NCBI RefSeq assembly: GCF_964340395.1 | Contig: NC_135551.1 | Span: forward strand, 4,931,463-4,995,462 | Direction: 5' to 3' | DNA from: Glandiceps talaboti | Lineage: Eukaryota > Hemichordata > Enteropneusta > Spengelidae | Length of the DNA stretch: 64,000 nt | Shown here: positions 1 to 12,854 of the stretch, one piece after another | How positions within the stretch are numbered: position 1 is the stretch's first letter | Layout: each line of letters opens with the position of its first letter | Position numbers and translations under genes: made by a program | The notes under the pieces: generated by a model | What the model was told of the DNA's origin: nothing | The model's database searches: none | Seen by the model: the letters and a program-made list of their open reading frames with translations, nothing else

Positions 1-709
1 TTTGAGGCCAAAACTTTTCCCCCCAAGACAACTAAATTTGATGGTATGAGTTACATTTAATTTCAATATGTGCAACTCTCTGCCTCTGAGGGTGCAATTT
101 GGTTTGAACTGCCCAATTTATTCTGTTGAGGTTTATAATATTAAATATTTTGCATACAAACTCTCTCTGGACATGAAAATTCTTTTTCACACGGCAAACT
201 TATTTTATTGGCGGCGGAAGTGAAGTTATCCCACAATTCCTTGGACGATACTCACAGGCGCTCGTGAAGTTGCTAGATGACAGAGAACTATGGCAATGCA
301 GAACTACGACGAACCTGGTTGATGGCCCCTGCATGCCTGTCACACCACCATTCGTGGACTGAGATAATATTAGTATAGGAAATGCAGCGAGGCGTGTTAG
401 CACCGAGCATATTACATGTACCCTCAGACCACTACAGAGAACTTATGGTCTGAGATTAGCTGTGGATGTACATGCAACGAGATATACCGCAGTACTGTAA
501 TGGTCGCTGGCTGAGCTGTATTCTCTATATATAGCGCAGTACCGTAATGGACGCTGGCTGACAAGCTAAACACATCGCACGATAAGAATGTGAGAAATTG
601 TTTGTGTACATTAGCTGTGTCCTCAGTCAAACACACAGTCAGTAATTAGTGATCTAGGAAACTCTGTATGGTGTTGTAATACCATAACATCGGTGACGGA
701 TCCGGATCA

Positions 710-1078
710 TCTCTCCCAATTTCAAGTTGTCCCATTTCAACTCGCCCAAGTGTCAACTCGTCCCGATTTCAGTGCATCGGATTCCTAGACTGAATGTTTG
801 TTATATTTTTCAGTATCTGTTACGACAATAGAGGTCTGGTTTTCCTGCCAAAACAAGGGAGGAATAAACCATGGACCATAAACCAAAATGAGACGGTTTT
901 TACGTCTTTGAAGACGTAGCATCGTAACGTCTTTTATATTTACTAAAATACATGCACATGTACATCATATTGCAAAGATCTGTAAATTACTTTCCTACGG
1001 AATTTTGAATGAGTGGGAAGAAATTGGAGTTGACAAAAAGGGGCGAACTGAAATTGGGGCGAGTTGAAATTGGGAGGA
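710..1078. mobile_element. Small foldback/MITE-like element
   Basis: The left end carries repeated blocks CTCCCAATTTCAA, CATTTCAACTCGCCC and GTCAACTCGTCCC. The right end carries their reverse complements (GAGTTGACA, GGGGCGAGTTGAAATTGGGAGG). This gives imperfect inverted arms of about 60 bp around a ~240 bp AT-rich core. No ORF. It is nested inside the larger inverted-arm composite. Confidence 0.65.
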
Positions 1079-1375
1079 AGTAAATCGCAATCCCATGTCG
1101 ACCAAAGGAAAGTTATGAGTCCCTTAGGACCAGAGACTGTGTAGTGATTTTATTACAACCTGACTGTGTATGTCATGTCATGTCATTGACCTTGTGTGTC
1201 ACATCACACATGTTTGTCATCGTTATTATGGTCAGAGTCAGCTGTATTTATAATTGTGCAACTACATTATATCAAACATAGATAGTCGTTTGCAAAATAC
1301 ATTCACAATGGCAGGACTTTTCCATTTCTCTGGGATGGTAGAATTGGTGCGTGGAAGGATACTGGTAAATACAAA

Positions 1376-1909
1376 GGCTGGGGTCAGAATTACAGTGGGG
1401 GGGGGAGAGAAATTATTTTGGTATTTTGGTCAATATGTTTTCTAACCCCCCCCCCTTTCCCGCTATCAAAAATGCCATGCCCCCCCCGAATGAATCCAGG
1501 AATTTTTGTAGGCCCTCCCGGCTACACATATTTTAATGTGTAATTATGCAGTAACCCCCCTACCACTTCAGAGATGTACTGTATGGTACACTACATTGAA
1601 CTAACACTGTCAGTAACAGTGGAAATCCATACATAACAATGAGAGATTACTTTACAAATATACGCTCTTGAGAGGGTCTGAATGTTCAGAAAAGTCCAGA
1701 GAGAGAGAGAGAGAGGGAGTGAGAGTTATTATTCAATTAACTCGATATACCACTCAGGACGTTTAATTTGGTTCAATTTATGAACAAAATATTTGCCCCC
1801 CCCCCTTCAGACCATAATTTTTTTCATGGCCCCCTTTGAACCCTCAGGGTTTTATGCCCCCCCCCCATGTCACCCCAGGTACCCCTTGCCGTAAAGTCTG
1901 ACCCCAGCC
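1376..1909. mobile_element. TIR element, family 'GGCTGGRGTCA', copy 1
   Basis: It begins GGCTGGGGTCAG and ends with the exact reverse complement CTGACCCCAGCC. The interior is full of C or G runs (1,441-1,550 and 1,795-1,870) and holds a short GA repeat near 1,700. A second member lies at 11,855-12,813 with the same subterminal text. No coding capacity is visible, so it is non-autonomous. The flanks (ACAAA before, CAAAA after) give no clean target duplication. Confidence 0.75.
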
Positions 1910-2154
1910 CAAAAAATCCACAACATTTGGGGCTCAAAGTCGAAACTGTGCTTTAAAAACTGGCCTAGGAAATATGTATGTCATCCCATCTGCCAATGAT
2001 CTGTCCTCTGAAATTAAAATAACTTTGTATTTTTCATAATGTTGTCGTAATAGTTCTTTTGTCCTTTTTAATTCAACTTTATAAACACATAGATGGTGCC
2101 CTGAATATATATTGCTGTCTGTAAGTAATGTATTAATTGTTAAACTTCTGCCGA

Positions 2155-2520
2155 TGTCCTTAGAGGCCTGTCTGATTTGACCTGTTATCACAACTCTATC
2201 AAATTGATGAATGATACAGCGACGTGTCGACGTCACCCGCTGTGTTAGTGTAATTTTTGGATTTGAGAACTTGTGATCGTTACCCTGCCTCAGTCGTGTA
2301 GTCATATTAAAACGGGAAGGTGGTATAAGTAGGAACCTTTATGACTACCCCTTGCTACGATAAAATTAAAATTAATAAAATTAATAAAATTAACATAAGT
2401 TCTCAATTTCATTATCTTTCCGAAGTTTACAGAGATCCATACTACTGACACTAGCAGGTAATATCGCTGTCATTCATCAATTTGACAACATGATGACAGG
2501 TCAAATCAGGTTGTAATAAC
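2155..2520. repeat. Internal inverted repeat
   Basis: About 65 bp at 2,155-2,225 (containing GATTTGACCTGTTATCA and CAAATTGATGAATGA) recurs inverted at 2,455-2,520. The two could form a hairpin with a ~230-base loop. It lies inside the composite, and its relation to the outer arms is unclear. Confidence 0.6.
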
Positions 2521-2639
2521 ATCACTACAGTCTCCGGTCCTGATCAGGGACACATAACTTTCCACTGGTAGACTTATGGTATGATTGTACCATGCAGGGT
2601 TTCCTAGATCACTAGACTGTGTTTGACTGAGGACACATT

Positions 2640-3250
2640 CTTATTATTATTCTTCTTCTTATTATTATTACTTTATTATCCCTCACGGGGAAATTTGTCT
2701 TGCAACAACACAGAAAAGCATACATATAATCTTACACATTAAAGTAGTACTAAGAACAACAAAAGTACGAAGACATTAAAAACTGTGTAAAAGACTACAT
2801 AAAAACATTCACATTCCTTTACTTCTTACATTCTCTGGTTAAGTATTCTGATGGCAGAAGGTACGTAACTGAGCCGAGCACGACGTGTTCTCAAGGATAA
2901 AATTCGATACCTGCGACCCGAGGGAAGCATCTCAAAATACTGAACTAAGGCATGGGAAGGGTCATTGGTAATTTTTGTGGCTTTAACAAGTGCTCGTTTT
3001 CCATATAATGATTTCATGCTTTTACATTTAGTTCCACATATTTTAGTACAGGTATTGACAACTGTCTGTAATTTGTTAACATTTGAAACAGTCAACCCTT
3101 CAAACCAGCTTAGAAACGAAAAGGTAACTACACTCTCAATGTGGCTAGAGTAGAATGCTTTCATTATATCTGGTCTAATATTCAGTGATCTTAGTTTACG
3201 CAGTAAGTACATTCGCTGTTGGCATTTCTTATATACAGCATCGTGCATGC
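2640..3250 (-). mobile_element. 5'-truncated non-LTR retrotransposon (RT C-terminus and 3' UTR)
   Basis: The minus-strand frame 3,248-2,826 (about 140 aa, open) reads like the region downstream of the RT core in CR1/L2-group LINEs. It has KKCQQRMYLLRKLRS, then SHIESVVTFSF, then LPSGRRYRILSLRTRRAR and finally SYVPSAIRILN before the stop. The 3' UTR follows with GATAATAAAG and ends in an (AATAAT/AAG)n tail at 2,640-2,680, as is usual for LINE 3' ends. The RT catalytic core is absent. It interrupts the right arm of the inverted-arm composite, so it arrived later. Family assignment is by remembered motif resemblance; that it is a LINE is secure. Confidence 0.85.
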
Positions 3251-3739
3251 GATGTGTTTATCTTTCCAGCCGGTGTCTATTACGATACTGACTGTGGTAT
3301 ATATATGTAGGGATACAGCTTGGCGCTGACGCACCTCCCTGTATTTCCTATAGTATAGACTCAGCCATACTAATATTATCTCAGTCCACGAATGGTGGTG
3401 TGACAGGCATGCAGGGTCCATCAATCAGGTTCGTTGCTCACTGTTCAGCCTGACATTGTCGTAGTTCTGCATTGCCATAGTTCTCTGTCATCTAGCAACT
3501 TCACGAGCGCCTGTGGGTATCGTCCAAGGAATTGTGGGATAACTTCACTTCTGCCGCCAATAAAATAAGTTTGCCGTGTGAAAAAGAATTTTCATGTCCA
3601 GAGAGAGTTTGTATGCAAAATAGTTAATATTATAAACCTCAACAGAATAAATTGGGCAGTTCAACCAAATTGCACCCTCGGAGGCAGAGAGTTGTACATA
3701 TTGAAATTAAATGTAACTCATACCATCAAATTTAGTTGT

Positions 3740-4170
3740 CTTGGGGAAAAAAGTTTGGGCCTCAAAAAGTAAAAATCCTGTTATGCAAATAAATTTTCTG
3801 CTCTTGGAAAATAAAGTTTTGGCCACAAAAATTAAAAATCTTGTTATGCCAAAAAAAATTATGTTCTTGAAAAAAAAAGTTTTGCCCTCAAAAAAATATT
3901 TTTTTGATCTGTAAAAAAAAAAAAACAGTTTTGGCCTCACAATGTAAAAATCTTGTTATGCAAAAAAGATTCTGCTCTGGAAAAAAAAGTTTGGGCCTCA
4001 AAAATTTTTTTTTTGATCTGGAAAAAAGTTTTGGCCTCAAAAAAAATTTTGATCTGTAAAAAAAAATTGTTTGGGTTCATGAAGCAAAAAATCTTGTTAT
4101 GCAAATAAATTTTCTGCTTTGTAAAAGGAAGTTTTGGCTTACAAATTTGAACTTTTTGCTTTGATATTTC
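3740..4170. repeat. Degenerate A-rich tandem repeat (~60-70 bp unit)
   Basis: About six imperfect units. Each contains AAAATCTTGTTATGC, then a TTCTGCTCT-like block, then an A run, then AAGTTTTGGCCTCAA. The window's first bases carry the same motif in reverse orientation, so the array probably abuts both arms of the composite. Confidence 0.7.
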
Positions 4171-4199
4171 TATTTTGAACCCAAAAAATAATGTTTTGT

Positions 4200-5550
4200 C
4201 CTATGAAAGAAATTTTTTATCCTTGTACTGAATATTTTGCTCTCAAAAAATTAATTATTTCTTCCAGAAATGTATTGTTCCTATGTCATCTCTGGGCCGC
4301 CGTACGTAATAACTCAAAATATCATGTACTAATATCAATGTCCCATCACAGTACTCAAGTGTCTGTAAGTTATGTGATATGATTGCATGCTAGGAATGTG
4401 ATGGCGTGGCATGGCATGGCAGTCTGTTTTGAAAGACCTAATATGTGAGACAGATGCGTAACATGCTATTCAATTCTCACGACGACCTACATTTGATGTC
4501 GCTACATTGTTGATGCAAGTGTAAAATATTAAGATAGCAGGTGATCACAGTCTTAGACATAGAAAATTGTTAATTACTTACTGTGTCTGCCAATAGTTCA
4601 CAACGTCGTATCCACATCATGAACGAACTGACGTCAGTATCGGCAATGGTGTATCACAACTCTACATCGGACTGACATCACTGTGACGTCACTGTCACGT
4701 GTCAGGTTTAACTTAAAACAACACTTTGATTCAGCAGGGGATTGTTCACTTTTATATCCTTGGGGTGAAGGGCAGGTCAGGAATATTCCCTATAAAAATG
4801 GGGGACTCCAATAAATGTTCATATTTTATAAAGGGGGTCCTGGAAAATATGTTAAATGTTTAAACAGCCGTAACATAGCACAGGATGATTAGTAACCCTT
4901 CCACGTCTCAATATAACTTGGTCTATATCATACAAAACGTCACTTGTATGGATGTCTCAGCCTGGGTCAACTTTAAGTCATGTAGTATTGCATACTGTCT
5001 GGCTGCGAAGAAAAGCACAACATACTGTTGGCTTGTACACATTTGTTTACTGAATGACTAAGTTTCTGTCTTCAAAACTTTTACTTTGCAACGGAATTGA
5101 GATTTTTTGTACGAAGACGATTACACAATACGATAGGTATTGACTGAGAAAAAAAACATACCACAGTTTAGACACGACCATGCCAGGAATGAACTGTTTT
5201 TCCGCACTGTTCTTCCATCACAATGTGATATCCCTCCCCCTACAGCCACCACACAATTTCCAAAACAGGAAGACCCTTTTCTTCCATTTCAAAGACAGGG
5301 TGACCCCCTTTCCCCCCCAAAAAAAAAACAAACAAAAAAAAAACGGTCCCTAAATTGTCTGTTTATATACCAGGCCGTTGTTGTATATTTGTAAGTAAAA
5401 TCTCATCTTATGGTACGTGTCCTCGATACTTAGAATGTCCACTGAGGTTAAAGGCCCACCCAAAGAGAAAGATGAAACCAGTAAACTGACTGACCTCACA
5501 ACCTATAGCATTCTTGGTGTAGTCATAAATAAATCAGTAACGTACTATAT
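4200..5550. other. No gene recognised
   Basis: Unique-looking AT-rich sequence with homopolymer runs near 5,310-5,345. No ORF here has domain-like content and no clear repeat structure was seen. Confidence 0.5.
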
Positions 5551-5569
5551 GTGTCCATGAATCATTCTC

Positions 5570-5710
5570 GCAAACCAGTGGGAGGCTCGTTAAGAACGTT
5601 GCCGTAAAACAGGCCGTGGTTTGCGACGATGACATGAATGGCCTCCATGTGAAATGTACAGTGATGAAATAGACACTCGTCTCTCGCCAGAACTTGAGGG
5701 AAGTCCTTGA
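5570..5710 (+). pseudogene. Protein-kinase N-lobe relic
   Basis: In one + frame (about 5,565-5,710) the text reads SGRLVKNVAVKQAVV, then DDDMNGLH, then a stop codon, then TLVSRQNLREVLEP. VAVK resembles kinase subdomain II (beta-3 lysine), and the stretch after the stop resembles helix C. The bases around the AVK motif also match 12,930-12,980, which sits upstream of DFG- and APE-like motifs at the second locus. I infer a decayed kinase copy. The evidence is a short motif plus paralogy, so chance is not excluded. Confidence 0.35.
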
Positions 5711-5751
5711 ACCATCGCCAACTTAATTTTTGGGGTTTGTCATACAGATTT

Positions 5752-5935
5752 CAGTCCTGCTAAAGTACCGATGCCAGTCCTGCTAAAGTACCGATGTCAG
5801 TCCTGCTAAAGTACCGATGCCAGTCCTGCTAAAGTACCGATGTCAGTCCTGCTAAAGTACCGATGCCAGTCCTGCTAAAGTACCGATGTCAGTCCTGCTA
5901 AAGTACCGATGCCAGTCCTGCTAAAGTACCGATGT
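5752..5935. repeat. 23-bp minisatellite, 8 units in alternating C/T dimers
   Basis: Eight head-to-tail copies of CAGTCCTGCTAAAGTACCGATG plus one variable base. The last base alternates C,T,C,T,C,T,C,T with no other difference. The array therefore grew by amplification of a 46-bp dimer. Confidence 0.95.
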
Positions 5936-5949
5936 CAGTCGTTGTACTA

Positions 5950-7100
5950 GTTGTAGCAATATATTAATCACATGTCCTTTGCAGTTTTGGAGATATCGCT
6001 AACGTTATTGTTTTTTAATGTTCGTTTCTTATTGTATGTTTTAACTATTTTTAGTTTGTTAGTTAGTGTTGTTCACAAAATCACTTGATAAGATGAATAT
6101 TTTGTTGGAGACATTTCGAAAAAGTATGGCTCTACAGTGATTAATTCTAAATACTAGGCCTAGAGGACTAAAGACTTTAAGAAATGAAATAAAAATCTAG
6201 CAAACATGCTAGCCCTATTGCAGAAAACCTATGGCACACCACTAGCAGGTTAACATTTATTTCATGTTAAACCATGGCAAATGTTGGTTCTCAAACGGCT
6301 ACATGTAAGCAGGAGGTGATGTGCGTGCGTGCGTGCGTGCGTGTGTCTGTGCCTGTGTCTGTATCCGGGCCCGCCTCCCTATATAAACGGCGATGACCGT
6401 TTGTGGTCATTTTGCTAAACAATAGGGAATTGGTAATAACTTAGCGATAGCTCCTGCTAAACTGCAGTTTTGCACGTGTTGCATGCGACCATTGACATCT
6501 ACCGTACTGTGACCAAGTCATTATGAATATATGACGTATGTAATTACCGCATTCGTTTTCAATAACAATGGAAATCTGAGGTACATTTCTCGAAATTACT
6601 TTCGGTCAGACGCAGGGGGGGGGGCACGATACCTACCACGTGATATGGTTTGACCCCTAGAACAATAGACCGTGACCCCGCTGCACTACAACTTAGTACA
6701 AGCGAGTATTTCCCGTTTTTCAATGAATTTTGAGTGTATATGTAAATAATTTCTCAAGATAAATTCCACATTTGTTGTAAAGCTATAAAGCATCATCCCA
6801 AACTGCTTAAATAATATCAAAAACGTCCAGTTGTGAAATTATTTATGTTCGAATGCAGGAGACAGGTCAAACTACTTTGTCAGAGCTTTCGGCGAACGCT
6901 ATTTTCCGATGGTTTTTTTCACAGAAGAACACCATGTATTCAATGAAAAAAAATCAACATTTATACATTTTGATTCATGATATTTACGTTATATCTTGCC
7001 ACCACTAAATGCTCCACGAATAATGACTATACGGCAGCGTCAACGACTAGTCGAAACTGTCTTAATTTCAAGATGGCGACGCACGCCTCGTCATATTCCT
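5950..7100. other. No gene recognised
   Basis: Non-coding AT-rich sequence with a short (GTGC)n tract near 6,325-6,345 and a G run near 6,615. No supported ORF. Confidence 0.5.
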
Positions 7101-7103
7101 ATA

Positions 7104-7729
7104 AGGGGTGGACCATTTGATAACCTGGGGGGGGGGGGCTTGGAAGATTTCGGGGGAAAAAAAGATGCCAAGTGGAAAAAAAATCCGGATATGAGTGGGT
7201 GATGGAAAAAAAAAGATGGACCACTGCTTCTAGAAAAAAAAATATCTTGATAGGGAAATGATGCACAGGTTTGAGTATACTGTTCAACCTGCTCGTACCT
7301 CTCCAACCAGGACACTTGTCAAATCATGACAAACAGTTTCAAACACGTCAGGGACCAGTCAGTTTCGTTAGCCTGTGGTACATATATATATTTGTTCTTG
7401 TCTCTGTTTCTTTCATGAATGGTTTAAATATTACTTCATGTAAGGGTTCAAACATAACTATACATACAATTATACATATAATACATGTATTACCTAGCTA
7501 CCACACTAGTTATATGTAATTTTTTGGCTGTTTCACAATCAGTGCTTCACTTATCTTGCACTTTGGGGCAAAAGTGAACTTGACTGTTTTGTAACAGTAA
7601 TCTTCATACTATTACTATCACTATTGGATAGTTTATAAAAGAACTTAATTATTGTCTGAAAGTGTCTGTGAATGGCCTAAACATTGCCTTTAGAAGTAAA
7701 AATCCTCCAGGGCCCTAGACCCCCCCCCC

Positions 7730-7776
<47 letters not shown>

Positions 7777-8327
7777 GAGGTACACATATTCCAGTCTCAA
7801 AGCTCTTCCTCTACAGCTTACTGTCAGATGCTATGAAACTTTATTCATGGGGTCAGTGACTTTTTGTTGGCCCAATGGAAAATAACACTGACACCCCCAC
7901 CCCCCCAAGCTGGAGAAACTGACCGGTCTATCTAAATGTCTGAGCTCACCAATCAAGTTTCCGATTTGTATTTTCAGTGTGTCATCATACCATGGCATAA
8001 AAACTGTCAATGATGTTTATTTAATTGAAAATCAAATATGTATGAAATATGTAGTTTTCTAAATAAAATCTGTGTGTGATAGAACAGCATCTTTTTACTC
8101 TCTGTATTACCCTGTGTGAAAACCAAACAGAAAATTGTGGCAACAAATGTAGGCGTTCAACGTTGACGTAAAAAAATCCGGATATCTCAAAGAAGCAAAG
8201 AAAAAAAAGTTGCCAGCATAGGCGAAGGAGAAAAAAAATAATTCTCAGGCAAGCAGGTGGGGAAAAAAATAATGACTCTCCACCAATCTTCCAAGCCCCC
8301 CCCCAGGATATCGAATGGTCTACCCCT
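7104..8327. mobile_element. TIR element of ~1.2 kb
   Basis: It starts AGGGGTGGACCATTTGAT followed by AACCTGGGGG and CTTGGAAGATT. It ends with the inverted counterpart (AATCTTCCAAGCCCCC, then ATCGAATGGTCTACCCCT), giving arms of about 45 bp. Subterminal A-rich blocks containing AATCCGGATAT also occur in both halves in opposite orientation. The interior holds a (CA)n tract at about 7,733-7,774. No transposase ORF, so it is non-autonomous. Confidence 0.8.
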
Positions 8328-8699
8328 AATGTAACGTTGTACTAGTAATAGTACCATACACTTTCGAACAAACCACTTTGCCAGAAATGCTGTTATAAAT
8401 ACAAAAAAAAAACACCGTAAATCTCACATTTTTATTTTATTTTATATAATTCATTTTTTCGTGTCATTGTCGTATAACTAGGGCCACCCTGGATACATTA
8501 TGCAGCGATCACATATAAAATTTCTTACGGGAGTACTCCTCACACTCTCTGCAAGAAATGCGTCGAAGGCACAACCAGTTTCATTTCACTGGGAACAGCA
8601 CGTATCTGAAACAATATACATGTAAAAATGTTAAAAAACTACATAGTTTACTTGTCGACACGAGTGAAACTTCATTTTTCAGTAAGTATGGCAAGACAG

Positions 8700-9860
8700 A
8701 GAACCCAGAAAGAACGTAAACTTATGGGCGTTAGACCGGGTGCGGTACGTTATGCCAGGCGTAGTGCACTGATCATCTGACCTCGAGCTTGCACACTAGC
8801 GTACCAGACGTAGACGTCGCTTGCTGGATGTTGAATGTCACAACTATCACAGTCATTAATTATCAATGGACATGTAACTATCCAACAAATGCTGCCTTGA
8901 AGTTGATTCTAGAAAATGGAATATCCATGTGCTTTTTTCATTTTGGTAAAAACGCGACCGCGACCTACCGTACCGAACTACAAATACAATGAACTGCAGG
9001 CCGGCATGTACACGTACGGTACGGTATACACGGTCACGTCGCTGAATACTTTTCGATCTGATTTGGTACCAGTACACATAATAAATTACGATGGCAAAAA
9101 TAAAGGAAAGACGAATTTAAAACGTATGAAACGTGAAAATGTACGTACCTTGTCAATCTGTTGTCAACAGCGAATTTGTATCCAGCAGTACACAGTGCTA
9201 GGGGTAGGCAGGAAGTGCACTCGACAGTGTATCAATACTGAATGAGCTTCATTGCGCTGACGCGATAGCGTGTCACGTGACTGGCATCGTCCCCCCCCCC
9301 CTGGTCAGACGTTAGAAAAGCTACGCCGACTTTGCCGTTGATAACGCTACGCAGCTGTCAAACATGTAGTACACACAAACGAACTAATCCTAATGATACT
9401 TACATTTATCTTCAAAATAAACACTATGGCTGAAAATCACGATAGTGTGCCATATACATGTACACGATTACAAAAACTAAATTTGTCATTGACGTCTAGC
9501 CGTCTCTTTGCTTGAAACCAAGTTATGAGCACATCGAGTACAGATATTATCTGTGTCTTGCACAACGACCATTCCCAATCAGAATGGGCGAAAAACGCCT
9601 CGACCGCCTCTCTCTGATCTTCGGTGACGATAATTGACATCTTACTCATCCTGACTGCAAGTTCAGATTGACTGTTCTAAACTTTGACTGCACAGTTTAC
9701 AACATGTTACAACTTTGTACCATCATTTCACATCCATTTCTATACACAACCACCCTTGGTGTACGCGATCCCTATGGAGTGTAACTTCTGTCAGTGTCAC
9801 ATCTGTAGCCTCTGTTCGTACGATCGTGGCGTTGACTATCAATAGTATCATAACATTTCA
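8700..9860. promoter_or_regulatory. CpG-rich stretch, possible promoter region
   Basis: CG dinucleotides are conspicuously frequent compared with the rest of this AT-rich window (for example ACGCGACCGCGACC, ACGTACGGTACGG, GACGCGATAGCG). Such islands often mark promoters or unmethylated DNA. The count was by eye. No transcription start or downstream gene was identified. Confidence 0.3.
9437..9649 (-). CDS. Small ORF of unknown function in the CpG-rich stretch
   Basis: A 70-codon minus-strand frame starting MSKMSIIVTEDQREAVE and rich in GCG/GTC/GAG codons. It contains a W-rich segment (SDWEWSLC) and then an aliphatic segment. The stop is followed about 25 bases later by a good splice-donor-like AAT|GTAAGT. 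It could be a first exon whose true frame continues elsewhere, an upstream ORF or chance. I recognise no family. Support is composition and position only. Confidence 0.2.
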   Translation of the reverse strand: MSKMSIIVTEDQREAVEAFFAHSDWEWSLCKTQIISVLDVLITWFQAKRRLDVNDKFSFCNRVHVYGTLS

Positions 9861-9869
9861 ATGATATTC

Positions 9870-10885
9870 TCCATGGCCAATAAAGTAGGAAGTGTGCCAT
9901 ATGTCGAAAGAAGAAGAGTTGCCATACGATTATCCATTTATGAGCATTGTTCTAATTTACAACACAGTATTTGTAAAATACAAACTACCTCGAAGTATAT
10001 AAACTACGAGTTTATATTGTTTCGATTTTGTATCATACTGTGACAGTAATTGTTAGTATCGCATATCTTTTGAAAATGGTTTCAATTCTGAATACAACAA
10101 CGAGATTCACATTGTTTGAATATGTAACAATAAAATGTTCACAGTGTAGCAAAAACTTCAACTAAGAAAAGGAGCCTGAAGTTCGCTATTGGATATTTTT
10201 ACTCGTGATCGCCTGTATTGATCTTTCTCCAACTGTAAAATTTAACAAATCAGATGATCACGAAATACTAAATTGTTGTCTGACGTACTTATTCCTTTTT
10301 TCCTCACTATCACACATTTTATAAGTGAATAATTAAATACTATATAATATGCTAGCTGCAGTGGAGGGAAGGTACTAGTAACTTAGGGTGTCCAAAACAT
10401 CTATTGCTTGAGTGGTGTGTCGGTCAGAGTTGGTACAATTTTAAGTCGCTTCCGTAGCACTCTCCCACTACCGCTGTAACAGCTGCTAAACAAGACAATA
10501 GTATGACACTGCAATGATTCGATAGAACGTCATTTTCCTCCTCGGACCGTAATCTTAGTTACGGAGTTCGGAATATAACCCATTTGAGTTACATTTTCAT
10601 GGTGTTGATGAGAGCATGGAAGTATAACGCACTTATACTTCCGTGGTAAGAGTCAAAACCATTCCATTGAAAGTGGCACTAAAAATAGACGTTGCGTGCC
10701 GTCCACAGCATCCCTTTCAGGACACTGACGCTAAACTAGTTGGCTCCACAACCGGTAACCTAGCTATGGCCACGAACACTCCCGATCTTGTGCAGTGGAA
10801 AATTGAAAATAACGATACTGCTTCACCTTGTCTTTGGTATATTTTGATGGTAAAACTTGAAATTGATATGTATACATTAGGCATT
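9870..10885. other. No gene recognised
   Basis: Unique AT-rich sequence. An open frame at 10,643-10,906 has no recognisable motif or splice context. Confidence 0.45.
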
Positions 10886-10889
10886 CGAT

Positions 10890-11201
10890 TTACTGATAGT
10901 AGATAAGGCGATGTTTGTGGGCGGGGTAGCCACTAATGCGAAAACCTGGGATTGAAAGCCGGGGTTTTAAATATGTAGGAATTGATTTGCAGAGAGTTAG
11001 TTTATACTTAAAACTCTGAGCCATGAACTTGTATAGGTTTATGAAGTCAGAAGAATATCTTGTTGGATAATTATGGATTCTGTTCATGGAAGTAAGATAA
11101 TCATTTAAATGATTTATGGCGAGACCATATTGATACTCGGTTTTGAAGAGATAGCCACTCGAAATGTTTGAACATGTCTTCCCTGTAAGTTCTTTACCCA
11201 C
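10890..11201 (-). mobile_element. Possible LINE C-terminal remnant
   Basis: The minus-strand frame contains RIHNYPTRYSSDF, which resembles the 'HNYNTR' block near the C-terminus of several non-LTR RT proteins. A hydrophobic-aromatic stretch follows it. No RT motif and no 3' UTR signal were seen, so this rests on one motif. Confidence 0.3.
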
Positions 11202-11344
11202 TCAAAGAATAAATTGTACATGTGGCCGCTCTATTTTTGAGGGTGTTGTAGTTTGTCAACATGTATTTATTCTACATTATCAATCAGAATATCACAATAA
11301 TCAAACAAAGGGAAAGTGATGAATGGATGGGGGGCACTCTAATT

Positions 11345-11404
11345 CCTCCCAACCTCCGACCTCCCAACCTCCGACCTCCCAACCCCCGACCTCCCAACCC
11401 CGAC
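11345..11404. repeat. 15-bp C-rich tandem repeat, 4 units
   Basis: Four near-identical units of CCTCCCAACCTCCGA, with changes to CCCCC in the third and fourth units. Confidence 0.85.
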
Positions 11405-11854
11405 CATAAATAATACCAACGTAACTTAACGGTTCTTTCAATAATGCTTGACCCAATTTGAGCAAAATCTTATGTTGTCAATAAGCCTGAATACAGTTCT
11501 GTTTTTTGTTTGTTCCAAGAGTAAGAAAGAGCACGTCCTCAGTCCTAGAGGTGCGCAATTACCAAAACGTCAACATATACATCACAGGTACCCACTGTTG
11601 TTTTGTATCAGTAATCTTGTATTCATGTTGTCTTTATTTAAATTGTCTCTGCTTAGAGTTCACTTCATTCAAACAAACGCACTGCTCTATTTCCGACAGT
11701 TGTAATACAGAAGACAATACTCAAACAAAATACAATTTTTTTAATGGAATGCTAGTAGTGAATAAAAAACCGTCAACTACATTTGGTTTTCATCACCGTG
11801 TACTTCAACTAAAATGACGTTAAAACAATACTGCTTATAAACACATACATATAA

Positions 11855-12813
<959 letters not shown>

Positions 12814-12854
12814 TAAATACGACTTACACAGGTTACGACGTACAACGTTTTTTC

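Larger units (their letters stand above)
1..3775. mobile_element. Composite element with long inverted arms
   Basis: Bases 1-385 reappear inverted at about 3,363-3,775, and bases about 600-670 reappear inverted at about 2,580-2,640. Reading inward the arms correspond in order, so they are one pair of long inverted repeats. The right arm is split by a LINE remnant (2,640-3,250). The outer end of the left arm continues past the window start. The core holds two smaller TIR elements and an internal hairpin. No transposase was recognised, so this looks like a foldback-type or non-autonomous DNA element. The order of insertion is inferred from the nesting. Confidence 0.7.
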
